Below, piece after piece: positions 34,705 through 44,250 of a stretch of DNA of 64,000 bases (its first letter is position 1; each line of letters starts with the position of its first letter). Position numbers and translations under genes: made by a program. The stretch spans positions 62,001 to 126,000 of the forward strand of contig NZ_FCNZ02000007.1 of assembly GCF_001544495.1 (NCBI RefSeq), written 5' to 3'. The notes under the pieces were generated by a model. It saw only the letters and a list, made by a program, of their open reading frames with translations, had not been told where the DNA came from and made no database searches. This DNA is from Caballeronia telluris (GTDB lineage: Bacteria > Pseudomonadota > Gammaproteobacteria > Burkholderiales > Burkholderiaceae).

Positions 34705-36480
34705 ATGGCCAAGATGAGAGCCGTCGACGCAGCCGTCCTCGTGCTGGAGAAAGAAGGCATCGACACCGCGTTCGGGGTGCCGGGCGCTGCGATCAACCCG
34801 TTCTACTCGGCGCTGCGCAAAGCCGGCAGCATCAGCCATGTGCTGGCTCGTCACGTCGAAGGCGCCTCGCACATGGCCGAAGGCTATACGCGCGCCGCGC
34901 CGGGCAACATCGGCGTGTGTATCGGCACGTCGGGCCCGGCGGGCACCGACATGATCACCGGCCTCTATTCCGCGCAAGCCGACTCGATCCCGATCCTCGC
35001 GATCACCGGCCAGGCGCCGCGCGCGCGTCTCTATAAGGAAGACTTCCAGGCCGTCGACATCGAATCGATCGCGAAGCCGGTCACGAAATGGGCCGTCACC
35101 GTGCGCGAGCCGGCGCTCGTGCCGCGCGTGTTCCAGCAGGCGTTCCACCTGATGCGCTCGGGCCGTCCGGGTCCGGTGCTGGTCGACTTGCCGATCGACG
35201 TGCAGATGGGCGAGATCGAATTCGACATCGACACCTACGAGCCGCTGCCGGTCTACAAGCCGAAGGCGACGCGCGCGCAGGTCGAAAAAGCGCTGACGAT
35301 GCTCAACGACGCCGACAAGCCGCTGATCGTCTCGGGCGGCGGCGTGCTCAACGCGGCGGCCGAAGACCTGCTCGTGGAATTCGCGGAAACGCTCGGCGTG
35401 CCGGTGATCCCGACACTGATGTCGTGGGGCGCGATCCCCGACGATCACCCGCTGATGGCCGGCATGTGCGGTCTGCAGACGTCGCACCGCTACGGCAACG
35501 CGACGATGCTCGCCTCCGACTTCGTGCTCGGCATCGGCAACCGCTGGGCGAACCGTCACACGGGCAGCGTCGAGGTGTACACGAAGGGCCGCAAGTTCGT
35601 GCACGTCGATATCGAACCGACGCAGATCGGCCGCGTGTTCGGCCCGGACCTCGGCATCGTGTCGGATGCGAAATTCGCGCTCGAACTCTTCGTCGAAGTG
35701 GCGAAGGAATGGAAGGCCGCGGGCAAGCTGAAAGATCGCGGCGAGTGGGTGCGCGATTGCCAGGAGCGCAAGAGCACGATGCTGCGCAAGACGCACTTCG
35801 AAAACGTGCCGATGAAGCCGCAGCGCGTCTACGAAGAAATGAACCAGGCGTTCGGCCGCGACACGTGCTTCGTCACGACGATCGGTCTTTCGCAGATCGC
35901 CGGCGCCCAGTTCCTGCACGTGTTCAAGGCGCGCAACTGGATCAACTGCGGCCAGGCCGGCCCGCTCGGCTGGACGATTCCGGCGGCGCTCGGCGTGCGT
36001 GCCGCCGATCCGCAGCGTCCGATCGTCGCGCTCTCGGGCGATTACGACTTCCAGTTCATGATCGAGGAACTGGCCGTGGGCGCGCAGTTCAAGCTGCCGT
36101 ACATCCACGTCGTGGTGAACAACTCGTATCTCGGGCTGATCCGTCAGGCGCAGCGCGGCTTCGAGATGGACTACTGCGTGCAGCTCGCGTTCGACAACAT
36201 CAACGCGCCTGAACTCGACGGCTACGGGGTCGATCACGTCGCGGTGGCCGAAGGTCTCGGCTGCAAGGCGATCCGCGTGTTCAAGCCGGAAGACATCGCC
36301 CCGGCGCTCAAGCAGGCGCAGGCGCTGATGAACGAACATCAGGTGCCGGTCGTGGTCGAGATGATCCTCGAGCGCGTGACCAATATCTCGATGGGCACCG
36401 AGATCGACGCGATCAACGAGTTCGAGGAACTCGCCGAGAAGAAGGAAGACGCGCCGACGGCGATCACGCCGCTCGACTGA
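34705..36480 (+). CDS. gcl: Glyoxylate carboligase (tartronate-semialdehyde synthase)
   Basis: 591 residues, ThDP- and FAD-dependent. It condenses two glyoxylates to tartronate semialdehyde with loss of CO2. The position normally holding the catalytic ThDP glutamate is Val51 ([15 protein letters not shown]), exactly as in E. coli Gcl, distinguishing it from acetolactate synthase. [12 protein letters not shown] ... [12 protein letters not shown] is the ThDP-binding motif. I use ATG 34705 ([11 protein letters not shown]) because AAGGAAGGAG precedes it. It is first in gcl-hyi-glxR and divergent from the LysR gene. Confidence 0.97.
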   Translation: MAKMRAVDAAVLVLEKEGIDTAFGVPGAAINPFYSALRKAGSISHVLARHVEGASHMAEGYTRAAPGNIGVCIGTSGPAGTDMITGLYSAQADSIPILAITGQAPRARLYKEDFQAVDIESIAKPVTKWAVTVREPALVPRVFQQAFHLMRSGRPGPVLVDLPIDVQMGEIEFDIDTYEPLPVYKPKATRAQVEKALTMLNDADKPLIVSGGGVLNAAAEDLLVEFAETLGVPVIPTLMSWGAIPDDHPLMAGMCGLQTSHRYGNATMLASDFVLGIGNRWANRHTGSVEVYTKGRKFVHVDIEPTQIGRVFGPDLGIVSDAKFALELFVEVAKEWKAAGKLKDRGEWVRDCQERKSTMLRKTHFENVPMKPQRVYEEMNQAFGRDTCFVTTIGLSQIAGAQFLHVFKARNWINCGQAGPLGWTIPAALGVRAADPQRPIVALSGDYDFQFMIEELAVGAQFKLPYIHVVVNNSYLGLIRQAQRGFEMDYCVQLAFDNINAPELDGYGVDHVAVAEGLGCKAIRVFKPEDIAPALKQAQALMNEHQVPVVVEMILERVTNISMGTEIDAINEFEELAEKKEDAPTAITPLD

Positions 36481-36555
36481 AGACCGAAGCACGCGCCGGC
36501 GCCGTTCCACGCGCCGGCTGCATCGACCACTGACCGACCATCAGGAAGACAAGAC

Positions 36556-37368
36556 ATGCCGAAATTCGCTGCGAACCTGACCATGCTGTTCAACGAAGTC
36601 CCGTTCCTCGACCGCTTCGCAGCGGCGGCGCGAGCGGGCTTCGAAGCGGTCGAGTTCCTGTTCCCGTATCCGTATTCGATCGGCGACCTGCAAAGCCGTC
36701 TTGCCGACAACAGGCTGAAGCTCGTGCTGCACAACCTGCCCGCGGGCAACTGGGAAGCCGGCGAGCGCGGCATCGCGTGCCTGCCGGACCGCGTGGCGGA
36801 GTTCCGCGAGGGTGTCGGGCGCGCGATCGAGTATGCGAAGGCGCTGAAGGTGCCGCAACTGAACTGCCTGGTCGGCATTCCGAGCGCAGGTGTGAGCCGC
36901 GAACAGGCGCGCGCGACGATCATCGAGAACCTCGGGTTCGCCGCCTCGGCGCTTAAGCAGGAAGGCATCCGCCTACTCGTCGAGCCGTGCAATGCCTACG
37001 ACATCCCCGGCTTCGCGCTGAACCGCTCGGCCGAAGGACTCGACGTGATCCGCGCGGTCGGTTCGGACAATCTGTTCCTGCAATACGACATCTATCACAT
37101 GCAGCGCATGGAAGGCGAACTCGCCGCGACGATCAGAAAGAACCTGCCGTCGATCGCGCATGTCCAGCTCGCCGACAACCCCGGCCGCAACGAGCCGGGC
37201 ACGGGCGAGATCAACTACGCGTTCCTCTTCGCCCTGCTCGACGAAATCGGCTACGACGGCTGGATCGGCTGCGAATACAAGCCGCGAACGAGCACCACCG
37301 AAGGCCTTGGCTGGCTTCAGGACCTCGCGGGCTGGCCCGCATCAGGCGACGCGCGCGCTGCTGCTTAA
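36556..37368 (+). CDS. hyi: Hydroxypyruvate isomerase
   Basis: 270 residues, AP-endonuclease-2-type TIM barrel that interconverts hydroxypyruvate and tartronate semialdehyde. The N-terminus PKFAANLTMLFNEVPFLDRF and the metal-site segments LLVEPCNAYDIPGF, LQYDIYHMQRMEG and IGCEYKP match Hyi. It lies 75 bp after gcl with AGGAAG before the ATG and 22 bp before glxR. Together the three genes take glyoxylate to glycerate. Confidence 0.95.
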   Translation: MPKFAANLTMLFNEVPFLDRFAAAARAGFEAVEFLFPYPYSIGDLQSRLADNRLKLVLHNLPAGNWEAGERGIACLPDRVAEFREGVGRAIEYAKALKVPQLNCLVGIPSAGVSREQARATIIENLGFAASALKQEGIRLLVEPCNAYDIPGFALNRSAEGLDVIRAVGSDNLFLQYDIYHMQRMEGELAATIRKNLPSIAHVQLADNPGRNEPGTGEINYAFLFALLDEIGYDGWIGCEYKPRTSTTEGLGWLQDLAGWPASGDARAAA

Positions 37369-37390
37369 GACATCACGGAGATATTGAAGA

Positions 37391-38299
37391 ATGGCAACAA
37401 TCGGATTCATCGGACTCGGCATCATGGGCGCGCACATGGCGCGCAACCTTCTGAAGGGCGGGCACAAGCTGGTCGTGAACGGCAAGTTCCCGGTGCCGGA
37501 CGACATCCGCGCGCAAACGAGCGTGGTGCCCGATTCGACCGCCGTCGCGCTGACGAGCGACATCGTCATCACGATGGTGCCGGACACGCCCGACGTCGCG
37601 GCGGTCCTGTTCAACGACGACGGCGTCGCGAAGGGTCTCTCGAAGGGCAAGCTCGTGATCGACATGAGCTCGATCTCGCCGCTCGACACGCAGGAGTTCG
37701 CGAAGAAGATCAATGCGCTCGGCTGCGACTACCTGGATGCGCCGGTATCGGGCGGCGAACTCGGCGCGCGCGAAGCCACGCTCACGATCATGGTGGGCGG
37801 CCCGCAGCGTTCGTTCGACCTCGTCAAGCCGCTTTTCGACCTGATGGGCAAGAACGTTTCGCTGATCGGCGACAACGGCGCGGGCCAGACCTGCAAGGTC
37901 GCGAACCAGATCATCGTGGCGCTGAACATCGAGGCGGTGGCCGAGGCGCTGCTCTTCGCGTCGCGCTCGGGCGCCGATCCGGAGCGCGTGCGCCGTGCGC
38001 TCATGGGCGGGTTCGCGTCGTCGCGCATTCTCGAAGTGCACGGCGAGCGCATGACCAAGCGCACGTTCAACCCGGGCTTCCGGATCGAACTGCACCAGAA
38101 GGACCTGAATCTCGCCCTCGATGGTGCGCGCAAGATGGGCCTCGCGCTGCCGCACACCGCGAGCGCGCAGCAATTGTTCAGCGTATGCGCATCGAATGGC
38201 GGCAAGGCGTGGGACCACTCCGCCATGGTCCGTGCGCTCGAAATCATGTCGAATCATAAGGTGGCCGAAGAGCCGGCGGAAGCCGCGAAGGCCGCCTGA
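37391..38299 (+). CDS. glxR: 2-hydroxy-3-oxopropionate (tartronate semialdehyde) reductase
   Basis: 302 residues, beta-hydroxyacid dehydrogenase family. The NAD-binding loop GFIGLGIMGAHMARNL opens the protein, the substrate loop is DAPVSGGELGAREATL, and the catalytic lysine is Lys169 in GQTCKVANQIIVALN. It reduces tartronate semialdehyde to D-glycerate, ending the glyoxylate pathway of this operon. The glycerate kinase often found next in related operons is absent; two tandem hairpins follow the stop codon. Confidence 0.95.
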   Translation: MATIGFIGLGIMGAHMARNLLKGGHKLVVNGKFPVPDDIRAQTSVVPDSTAVALTSDIVITMVPDTPDVAAVLFNDDGVAKGLSKGKLVIDMSSISPLDTQEFAKKINALGCDYLDAPVSGGELGAREATLTIMVGGPQRSFDLVKPLFDLMGKNVSLIGDNGAGQTCKVANQIIVALNIEAVAEALLFASRSGADPERVRRALMGGFASSRILEVHGERMTKRTFNPGFRIELHQKDLNLALDGARKMGLALPHTASAQQLFSVCASNGGKAWDHSAMVRALEIMSNHKVAEEPAEAAKAA

Positions 38300-38660
38300 C
38301 CGTGGGGCGTCCCGCGTATGGGCACGCGGGACAACTGCCGCTCTGGGCTGAGAGCGGCAAGTGGGGTCCGAGAGCGGCACCCGGCGGCGCCGGGGAAGCC
38401 TTGGTCGGTCAGACGGTTTCGTCGGGTGTCCGCGTCGGATTCTTTGCTTCTACTGATCAGTATTGACCGGGCTGGTCCGGACGTTGCATGAGGTGCATGT
38501 CAAGCGCATGTCACCTTTCGCAGCGGCCGGTCCGGCCTTTTTCGTTTTCGCTCTTTCCGTCGACGATTCTCAGAACTATCTGGTGGCACGCGCGACTAAT
38601 TTGCCTAGACTTCGCGAGCGGTCCAACTGTGGTTCATGTCGTCACTTAAGGAGTTGAACA
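38300..38660 (+). other. 361-bp intergenic region between glxR and kbp
   Basis: Contains the tandem hairpins of 38309-38379, a 12-bp perfect palindrome TACTGATCAGTA (38451-38462), and near the right end the kbp ribosome-binding site (AAGGAG at 38647-38652). No gene is evident. Confidence 0.5.
38309..38379 (+). other. Tandem perfect hairpins with a duplicated 3' arm after glxR
   Basis: Hairpin 1 is GTCCCGCGT (38309-38317) / ACGCGGGAC (38324-38332), 6-nt loop. Hairpin 2 is TGCCGCTCT (38336-38344) / AGAGCGGCA (38351-38359), 6-nt loop. A second copy of the 3' arm, GAGAGCGGCA, occurs at 38370-38379, so the 5' arm could pair with either copy. No T run follows. It may stabilise the glxR mRNA end or act as a Rho-assisted terminator. 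Confidence 0.6.
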
Positions 38661-39155
38661 ATGGGTATTCTCAGTTTTATCAAGGATGCAGGCGAAAAGC
38701 TGTTCGGGGCGGTGTCCACGCCGGCTGCGGCGGCGCCCGCGGCCGCTCCCGTCGATGTCGCGGCGCTCAATCAGAAGGCCGGCGACGCCATCGCCGCCTA
38801 CATCCGCTCGCAGGGCCTGAACGCCGACAACCTGCAGGTCGCGTACGACGGCGCGTCGCATACGGTGACGGTATCGGGCGAAGCGGCCGACCAGGCGACC
38901 AAGGAGAAGATCCTGGTCGCGGCGGGCAACGTGCAGCACGTCGACAAGGTCGACGACAAACTGACGGTGCCGAATCCGGCGCCCGAATCGCAGTTCCATA
39001 CGGTGGTGTCGGGCGACAACCTGTGGAAGATCGCAGAGAAGTACTATGGCAACGGCGCGAAGAACGATCTGATCTTCGAGGCGAACAAGCCGATGCTGAA
39101 GAGCCCGGACAAGATTTACCCGGGACAGGTACTGCGCATTCCCGCCGCTGCCTGA
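38661..39155 (+). CDS. kbp: Potassium-binding protein Kbp (YgaU), BON-LysM
   Basis: 164 residues. N-terminus MGILSFIKDAGEKLFG and C-terminus IFEANKPMLKSPDKIYPGQVLRIP match E. coli Kbp/YgaU closely. A short Ala/Pro-rich linker (20-32) leads to a BON domain (about 35-105) and a LysM domain (112-162, HTVVSGDNLWKIAEKYYG). No signal peptide, so cytoplasmic as in E. coli, where it binds K+ and is induced by osmotic stress. AAGGAG precedes the ATG. A bidirectional terminator follows. Confidence 0.94.
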   Translation: MGILSFIKDAGEKLFGAVSTPAAAAPAAAPVDVAALNQKAGDAIAAYIRSQGLNADNLQVAYDGASHTVTVSGEAADQATKEKILVAAGNVQHVDKVDDKLTVPNPAPESQFHTVVSGDNLWKIAEKYYGNGAKNDLIFEANKPMLKSPDKIYPGQVLRIPAAA

Positions 39156-39170
39156 AAGCGCATTCCGGTG

Positions 39171-39202
39171 AAAAAACGCGAACCTCGGTTCGCGTTTTTT
39201 TT
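39171..39202. terminator. Bidirectional intrinsic terminator between kbp and asparaginase gene
   Basis: AAAAAACGCGAAC (39171-39183) / GTTCGCGTTTTTT (39188-39200) around CTCG, with a run of eight T on the plus strand (39195-39202) and six T on the minus strand. It serves both convergent genes. Confidence 0.93.
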
Positions 39203-39214
39203 CGTCCATGCGTG

Positions 39215-40222
39215 TCAGTAGGTATCGAATATCTGCTGAATCGCGCCGGGATCGGTGATGCCGGCTGCGAGCGCGAGCATCAGCAGCACGCGCGCCTTGT
39301 ATGGATTGAGCGTGCCGGCGCTCACGGAGCCGAGCGAATCGTCGGAGGCCGCGCCGTTGCGCATCACGTGCCCCGACCCGACGCGCGACGAGCGCACCAC
39401 CGCGACGCCCTTTTTCGTCGCATCCGCGAGCGCCTGATGCAGGCTCGCGTGGATCGAGCCGTTGCCCGTTCCCGCGATCACGAGTCCCTTGACGCCCGTC
39501 GCGACGAATGCGTCGATCGCCGCACGCGACGCGCCCGCGTAGCTCGCGACGATCTCGACGGCGGGAAGCGCGTTGCGTAGATCGAATTGACTTTGCGAGG
39601 TATGACGGCGCAACGCCTTCCGCTGAAACTCGACGCGCCCGTCCTGCACCCAGCCGAGCGCGCCGATTTCAGGCGAGCGGAACGCATCGACGGCGTAGGT
39701 GCTCGTCTTCGTGACGTCGCGCGCGCAATGGATCTGGTTGTTGAACGCGACGAGCACGCCCTGCTTCGCGGCGCTCGCGTGCGCGGCGACCGTCACGGCG
39801 TTGAGCAAGTTCAGCGGACCGTCGGCGGAGAGCGCGCTCGACGGGCGCATCGCGGCGGTCAGTACGACGGGCTTGTCGCTTTTGACCGTGAGATGCAGCA
39901 GGTAGGCCGTTTCTTCGAGCGTATCCGTGCCATGCGTGATGACGACGCCGTCGATATGATCGGTGACGAGCAGTTCGTTGATGCGCGCCGCGAGCGTCAC
40001 CCACAGGGCGATGCTCATGTCCTTGCTGTCGATGCTCGCCACCTGCTCCGCGTGGATGCGCGCGACTTGCGAGAGCGCGGGAACGGCTTCCAGCAGTTTG
40101 TCGACGCCGACGACGCCCGCCTTGTAGCCCGCGGTTTTCGACGCATCGCCGGCCTGCCCCGCGATGGTGCCGCCGGTGGCAAGAACCGCGATCCGCGGTA
40201 AGGATTCGTTTGGGGTGTTCAT
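39215..40222 (-). CDS. L-asparaginase, type II family, without signal peptide
   Basis: 335 residues. The catalytic threonines are Thr19 in LATGGTIAG and Thr99/Asp100 in THGTDTLEET; RDVTKTSTY supplies the active-site lysine. The order and C-terminus (GAIQQIFDTY) match E. coli AnsB (type II), yet the protein starts just before the catalytic domain without a signal peptide, so it should be cytoplasmic. It hydrolyses asparagine to aspartate and ammonia. No Shine-Dalgarno precedes the ATG; the nearest -10-like hexamer would place the transcript start at or next to the ATG. It is 30 bp downstream of cysB. Confidence 0.92.
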   Translation of the reverse strand: MNTPNESLPRIAVLATGGTIAGQAGDASKTAGYKAGVVGVDKLLEAVPALSQVARIHAEQVASIDSKDMSIALWVTLAARINELLVTDHIDGVVITHGTDTLEETAYLLHLTVKSDKPVVLTAAMRPSSALSADGPLNLLNAVTVAAHASAAKQGVLVAFNNQIHCARDVTKTSTYAVDAFRSPEIGALGWVQDGRVEFQRKALRRHTSQSQFDLRNALPAVEIVASYAGASRAAIDAFVATGVKGLVIAGTGNGSIHASLHQALADATKKGVAVVRSSRVGSGHVMRNGAASDDSLGSVSAGTLNPYKARVLLMLALAAGITDPGAIQQIFDTY

Positions 40223-40228
40223 GGCGCG

Positions 40229-40256
40229 ATTTTACACAGGCGCCACCGGCTTTCAG
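40229..40256 (-). promoter_or_regulatory. Candidate promoter of the asparaginase gene overlapping the cysB stop
   Basis: On the minus strand CTGAAA (40251-40256) and TAAAAT (40229-40234) are 16 bp apart. The start would fall at about 40222-40223, the A of the ATG, predicting a leaderless message. Confidence 0.4.
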
Positions 40257-41179
40257 GCCACTTCCCGCAACTGGCTCGCGATCTCCGCTTCGTCGAGTTG
40301 CGGCGCAAACATTTCGATCAGCCGATACGCATACGCGCGCAGAAAAGCGCCCTTCCTCAATCCGACGCGCGTCGTGCTGGCCTCGAACAGATGCTGTGTA
40401 TCGAGCGCGACGAGTTCGGTATCGCGCTTCGCGTCGTAGGCCATCGCCGCCACGATGCCGATGCCCATCCCGAGTTCCACATACGTCTTGATCACGTCGG
40501 CGTCGATGGCGGTCAGCACGACGTCGGGCATCGCGCCCGCCTTGGCGAACGCCTGATCGACGTGCGAGCGGCCGGTGAAGTCGTTGTCGTAAGTGACGAT
40601 CGGGTATTCCGCAATCTCCTCCAGCGTGATGTTCTCGCGCCCGACGAGCGGATGATCCTTCGGCACCACCACCGTGTGATGCCACGAATAGCACGGAAAC
40701 GTGATGATGTCGGGATAGCGGTCGAGCGCCTCGGTCGAGATGCCGATGTCCGCCTCGCCGTTGATGATCATCTGCGCGATCTGTTGCGGGCTGCCCTGGC
40801 GCAGCGCGAGATGCACCTTCGGAAAGACCTCGGTGAACTGGCGGATCACCTTCGGCAACGCGTAGCGCGCCTGCGTGTGCGTCGTCGCGACGACGAGATG
40901 CCCGTTGTCCTGATCCGCGAACTGGCGCGCGACGCGGCGCAGGTTCTCGGCATCCAGCAGCATCCGCTCGATCAGCTGATGCACGGCCTTGCCCGGCTCG
41001 GTGAGCCCCGTCAGCCGCTTGCCGCGCCGGATGAAAATATCGACGCCGAGTTCGTCCTCGAGATCCTTGATCTGCTTCGACACGCCCGACTGCGACGTGT
41101 ACAGCACATTGGCGACCTCGGTCAGGTTCATGTTCTGGCGCACGGCCTCGCGCACGAAGCGCAGTTGCTGGAAGTTCAT
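40253..41179 (-). CDS. cysB: LysR-family sulfur regulator CysB
   Basis: 308 residues. The N-terminal HTH (MNFQQLRFVREAVRQNMNLTEVANVLYTSQSGVSKQ) is that of the CysB/Cbl group, and the effector domain includes TTHTQARYALP, the site binding sulfate or acetylserine derivatives. It activates sulfate assimilation genes when sulfur is limiting. It is the last gene of the sbp-cysTWA operon, 21 bp after cysA. CysB is preferred over Cbl/SsuR because of linkage to the sulfate transporter. Confidence 0.92.
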   Translation of the reverse strand: MNFQQLRFVREAVRQNMNLTEVANVLYTSQSGVSKQIKDLEDELGVDIFIRRGKRLTGLTEPGKAVHQLIERMLLDAENLRRVARQFADQDNGHLVVATTHTQARYALPKVIRQFTEVFPKVHLALRQGSPQQIAQMIINGEADIGISTEALDRYPDIITFPCYSWHHTVVVPKDHPLVGRENITLEEIAEYPIVTYDNDFTGRSHVDQAFAKAGAMPDVVLTAIDADVIKTYVELGMGIGIVAAMAYDAKRDTELVALDTQHLFEASTTRVGLRKGAFLRAYAYRLIEMFAPQLDEAEIASQLREVA

Positions 41180-41200
41180 GTCAGCCTCTCTTTTTGGATG

Positions 41201-42259
41201 TCACTGCGCCGGAAACACGCGCAGCACGCGCGGCACGGCCGTCACGCCATCGCCGATATTCAGGTTCAGTTCGCGCCACGTCTCGCGGTCGAGTTCCGCT
41301 TCGAGCACGTTGCCCTCGCTGCCTTCCAGCTCGATGCGCACCGAGCCGCCAAGCGTCACGACCCGCCGCACGTCGACGACGATGCCGTCGCGATGGCCCG
41401 ACTGCGTCGGATAAAGCGTGAGGTCGTGCGGACGCACGTAGGCGAGCGCGGGACCGGCGAAGTTCGCTTCGGCGGCGATCGGCTGGGCGGCGCCCTGCGC
41501 GACGAAACCGGCCGCATCGACGTTGCCCTTCAGCCGGTTGGCCGCACCGAGGAACTCGTAGACGAACGACGTCTGCGGATGATCGTAGACGTCCTGCGGG
41601 CTGCCGACCTGCTCGACGTGCCCGCGATTCAACACGACGATGCGATCCGCCACTTCGAGCGCCTCTTCCTGATCGTGCGTCACGAAGATCGTCGAGATGT
41701 GCAGGTCGTCGTGCAGGCGCCGCAGCCAGCTGCGCAGCTCCTTGCGCACCTTGGCATCGAGCGCGCCGAACGGTTCGTCGAGGAGCAGCACCTTCGGCTC
41801 GACCGCGAGCGCGCGCGCAAGCGCGATGCGCTGCCGCTGGCCGCCCGAGAGTTCCGACGGAAAGCGCTCGGCGAGCCAGTCGAGCTGGACGAGCTTGAGC
41901 AGTTCATGCACCTTCTCGCGGATCACGGCTTCGGTCGGCCGTTCGCGGCGCGGCTTCACGCGCAGCCCGAACGCGACGTTCTCGAACACCGTCATGTGAC
42001 GAAAGAGCGCATAGTGCTGGAACACGAAGCCGACCTGGCGCTCGCGCGCGCCGACTTCCGCGACGTCCTCGCCGTGCAGCACAACCTGCCCGGCGTCGGC
42101 GTATTCGAGGCCCGCGATCACGCGCAAGAGCGTGGTCTTGCCGCAGCCCGAAGGCCCGAGCAGCGCGACGAGTTCGCCCGCCGGAAAGTCGAGCGTGACG
42201 TTGTCGAGCGCGGTGAAGTCGCCGAAGCGCTTTTGCAGATTCCGAACGATGATGCTCAT
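41201..42259 (-). CDS. cysA: Sulfate/thiosulfate ABC transporter ATP-binding protein CysA
   Basis: 352 residues. Walker [10 protein letters not shown], signature [15 protein letters not shown], Walker [12 protein letters not shown] and H-loop [13 protein letters not shown] are present; residues about 240-352 form the regulatory TOBE domain. [20 protein letters not shown] is the typical CysA start. It powers sulfate uptake through CysT/CysW and lies 15 bp after cysW. Confidence 0.96.
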   Translation of the reverse strand: MSIIVRNLQKRFGDFTALDNVTLDFPAGELVALLGPSGCGKTTLLRVIAGLEYADAGQVVLHGEDVAEVGARERQVGFVFQHYALFRHMTVFENVAFGLRVKPRRERPTEAVIREKVHELLKLVQLDWLAERFPSELSGGQRQRIALARALAVEPKVLLLDEPFGALDAKVRKELRSWLRRLHDDLHISTIFVTHDQEEALEVADRIVVLNRGHVEQVGSPQDVYDHPQTSFVYEFLGAANRLKGNVDAAGFVAQGAAQPIAAEANFAGPALAYVRPHDLTLYPTQSGHRDGIVVDVRRVVTLGGSVRIELEGSEGNVLEAELDRETWRELNLNIGDGVTAVPRVLRVFPAQ

Positions 42260-42274
42260 GATGTTCCCGTGCCT

Positions 42275-43207
42275 TCAGTTCTGGATGGACGTGACAGGCG
42301 CCTCGTGCGGCAGGTCCTGCGTCTTCGCGATCGATTGCGACATGCGGCGCTCCGCCAGCAGCTTGAGCGCGAGCGTGACGAGCGCAAGCAGCGCGAGCAG
42401 CGACGCCACCGCGAATGCCGCTGAAAAGTTGTATTCGTTGTAGAGGATCTCGACGTGCAGCGGCATGGTGTCGGTCTGTCCGCGGATGTGGCCGGACACC
42501 ACCGACACCGCGCCGAACTCGCCCATCGCGCGTGCATTGCAGAGAATCACGCCGTAGAGCAGACCCCACTTCACGTTCGGCAGCGTCACACGGCGGAAGA
42601 TCTGCCAGCCCGATGCGCCGAGCACGTGCGCGGCTTCTTCCTCGTCGTTGCCTTGCGCCTGCATCAGCGGAATCAGCTCGCGCGCGACGAACGGGAACGT
42701 GACGAAGATCGTCGCGAGCACGATGCCCGGCACGGCGAAGATGATCTGCACGTCGTGCGCGGCGAGCCACGGGCCGAACCAGCCCTGCGCGCCGAACATC
42801 AGCACGTAGATCAAGCCCGAGATGACCGGCGACACCGAGAACGGCAAGTCGATCAGCGTCGTGAGCAGCGCCTTGCCGCGAAACTCGAACTTCGCGATCG
42901 CCCACGAGGCGGCGAGCCCGAACACCACGTTCAGCGGCACGGCGATCGCGGCGGTGATGAGCGTGAGCTTGATCGCGGACCACGCGTCCGGGTCCTTCAG
43001 CGACTCGAAGTAATAATCGACGCCCTTGCTGAACGCCTGCACGAACACGGCGGCGAGCGGCACGACGAGAAAGAGCGCGAGGAAGACGAGCGCGACCGTC
43101 GTGAGCGCGTAGCGCACCGCGCGCGATTCGGTGACGGGATCGAGCTTGTGTTCGACGACACGCGACGGCGCGATGGCCGGCGCCGCTTTCTGGCCCGGCG
43201 TGCTCAT
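42275..43207 (-). CDS. cysW: Sulfate ABC transporter permease CysW
   Basis: 310 residues with about six membrane helices. The ABC-contact motif [22 protein letters not shown] is clear, and [23 protein letters not shown] is typical for CysW. The start ATG at 43207 overlaps the cysT stop (ATGA, 43204-43207). A 45-residue N-terminal cytoplasmic segment precedes the first helix. Confidence 0.96.
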   Translation of the reverse strand: MSTPGQKAAPAIAPSRVVEHKLDPVTESRAVRYALTTVALVFLALFLVVPLAAVFVQAFSKGVDYYFESLKDPDAWSAIKLTLITAAIAVPLNVVFGLAASWAIAKFEFRGKALLTTLIDLPFSVSPVISGLIYVLMFGAQGWFGPWLAAHDVQIIFAVPGIVLATIFVTFPFVARELIPLMQAQGNDEEEAAHVLGASGWQIFRRVTLPNVKWGLLYGVILCNARAMGEFGAVSVVSGHIRGQTDTMPLHVEILYNEYNFSAAFAVASLLALLALVTLALKLLAERRMSQSIAKTQDLPHEAPVTSIQN

Positions 43208-44094
43208 GGCTTGCTCCCTTCCACGTGCAGCGATCCGGCGATGGCGGGCACCGCGCCCGTCTTGCTGGTGCGGCGCTGGAGGAACCACTGCAGCGTGTTG
43301 ATGAGGAGCAGCATCAGGAACGAGACGCACAGCATGACGACCGCAAGCGACGTCGCGCCCGCATAGTCGTACTGTTCGAGCTTGGTGATGATGAGGAGCG
43401 ACGTGATTTCGGACTTCATCGGCACATTGCCCGCGATGAAGATCACCGAGCCGTATTCGCCGAGCGCGCGCGCGAACGCGAGCGCGAAGCCCGTGAGCAG
43501 CGCCGGCAGGAGCGACGGCAGCACGACGCGCCTGAACGTGAGCCAGCGCGTCGCGCCCAGGCAGGCGGCCGCTTCTTCCTGCTCGCGCTCGAAGTCTTCG
43601 AGCACCGGCTGCACCGTGCGCACGACGAACGGCAGGCCGATGAAGGTCAGCGCGACCAGCACCCCGAGCGGCGTGAACGCGACCTTGATGCCGAGCGGCG
43701 CGAGATACTGGCCGATCCAGCCGTTGCCCGCGTAGACGGCGGCAAGCGAAATGCCCGCGACCGACGTCGGCAGCGCGAACGGCAGATCGACGACCGCGTC
43801 GACCACGCGCTTGAACGGGAACGTGTAGCGCACGAGCACCCACGCGACCAGAAAACCGAACACCGCGTTGATGAGCGCGCCGCCGAGCGCCGCCGAAAAC
43901 GTCAGCCGATACGAAGCCAACACGCGCGGCGACGTCACCGCGCGCACGAACTGCGCCCAGTCGAGCGTGGCGGTCTTGGCGAAGGTGGCCGCGAGCGGAA
44001 TCAGCACCACGAGGCTCAGATAAGCCACCGTGATGCCGAGTGTCAGCCCGAAGCCGGGCAGCGCGCTCGGCTTGCGGAAAGTGAAAGTCGTCAT
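43204..44094 (-). CDS. cysT: Sulfate ABC transporter permease CysT (CysU)
   Basis: 296 residues, six helices. [23 protein letters not shown] at the N-terminus and the contact motif [23 protein letters not shown] are characteristic, and [17 protein letters not shown] is the CysT-type segment. I start at ATG 44094 (MTTFTFRKP), as in relatives; a longer frame would begin inside a tandem-repeat region. It is 156 bp after sbp and translationally coupled to cysW. Confidence 0.95.
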   Translation of the reverse strand: MTTFTFRKPSALPGFGLTLGITVAYLSLVVLIPLAATFAKTATLDWAQFVRAVTSPRVLASYRLTFSAALGGALINAVFGFLVAWVLVRYTFPFKRVVDAVVDLPFALPTSVAGISLAAVYAGNGWIGQYLAPLGIKVAFTPLGVLVALTFIGLPFVVRTVQPVLEDFEREQEEAAACLGATRWLTFRRVVLPSLLPALLTGFALAFARALGEYGSVIFIAGNVPMKSEITSLLIITKLEQYDYAGATSLAVVMLCVSFLMLLLINTLQWFLQRRTSKTGAVPAIAGSLHVEGSKP

Positions 44095-44174
44095 CCTTGA
44101 TTCGTCCTGTTCCAGCGCGCCGGGGTATGGCGCATTGCCCTGCTTGTGTTTATACGCGGTCGTCATGTGCGCCG

Positions 44175-44213
44175 CTTGTCTTCGATGCTTGTCTTCGATA
44201 CTTGGCTTCGATG
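44175..44213 (-). repeat. Three 13-bp tandem repeats in the sbp-cysT gap
   Basis: On the plus strand CTTGTCTTCGATG, CTTGTCTTCGATA and CTTGGCTTCGATG run head to tail (44175-44187, 44188-44200, 44201-44213). They lie in the untranslated segment between sbp and cysT. A weak GGGCG / CGCCC dyad follows toward the sbp stop. Confidence 0.85.
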
Positions 44214-44250
44214 CTGCAAGGGCGCCGCTCATGCGACGCCCCTTTGCTTT

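Noticed and set aside
38451..38462. Perfect palindrome TACTGATCAGTA as an operator
   Set aside because: A 12-bp palindrome alone, with no second copy and no adjacent regulator, is not enough to call a binding site.
44217..44245. GGGCG / CGCCC dyad after sbp as a terminator
   Set aside because: The stem has a bulge and no T run follows on the minus strand, and the downstream cysTWA genes must be transcribed.
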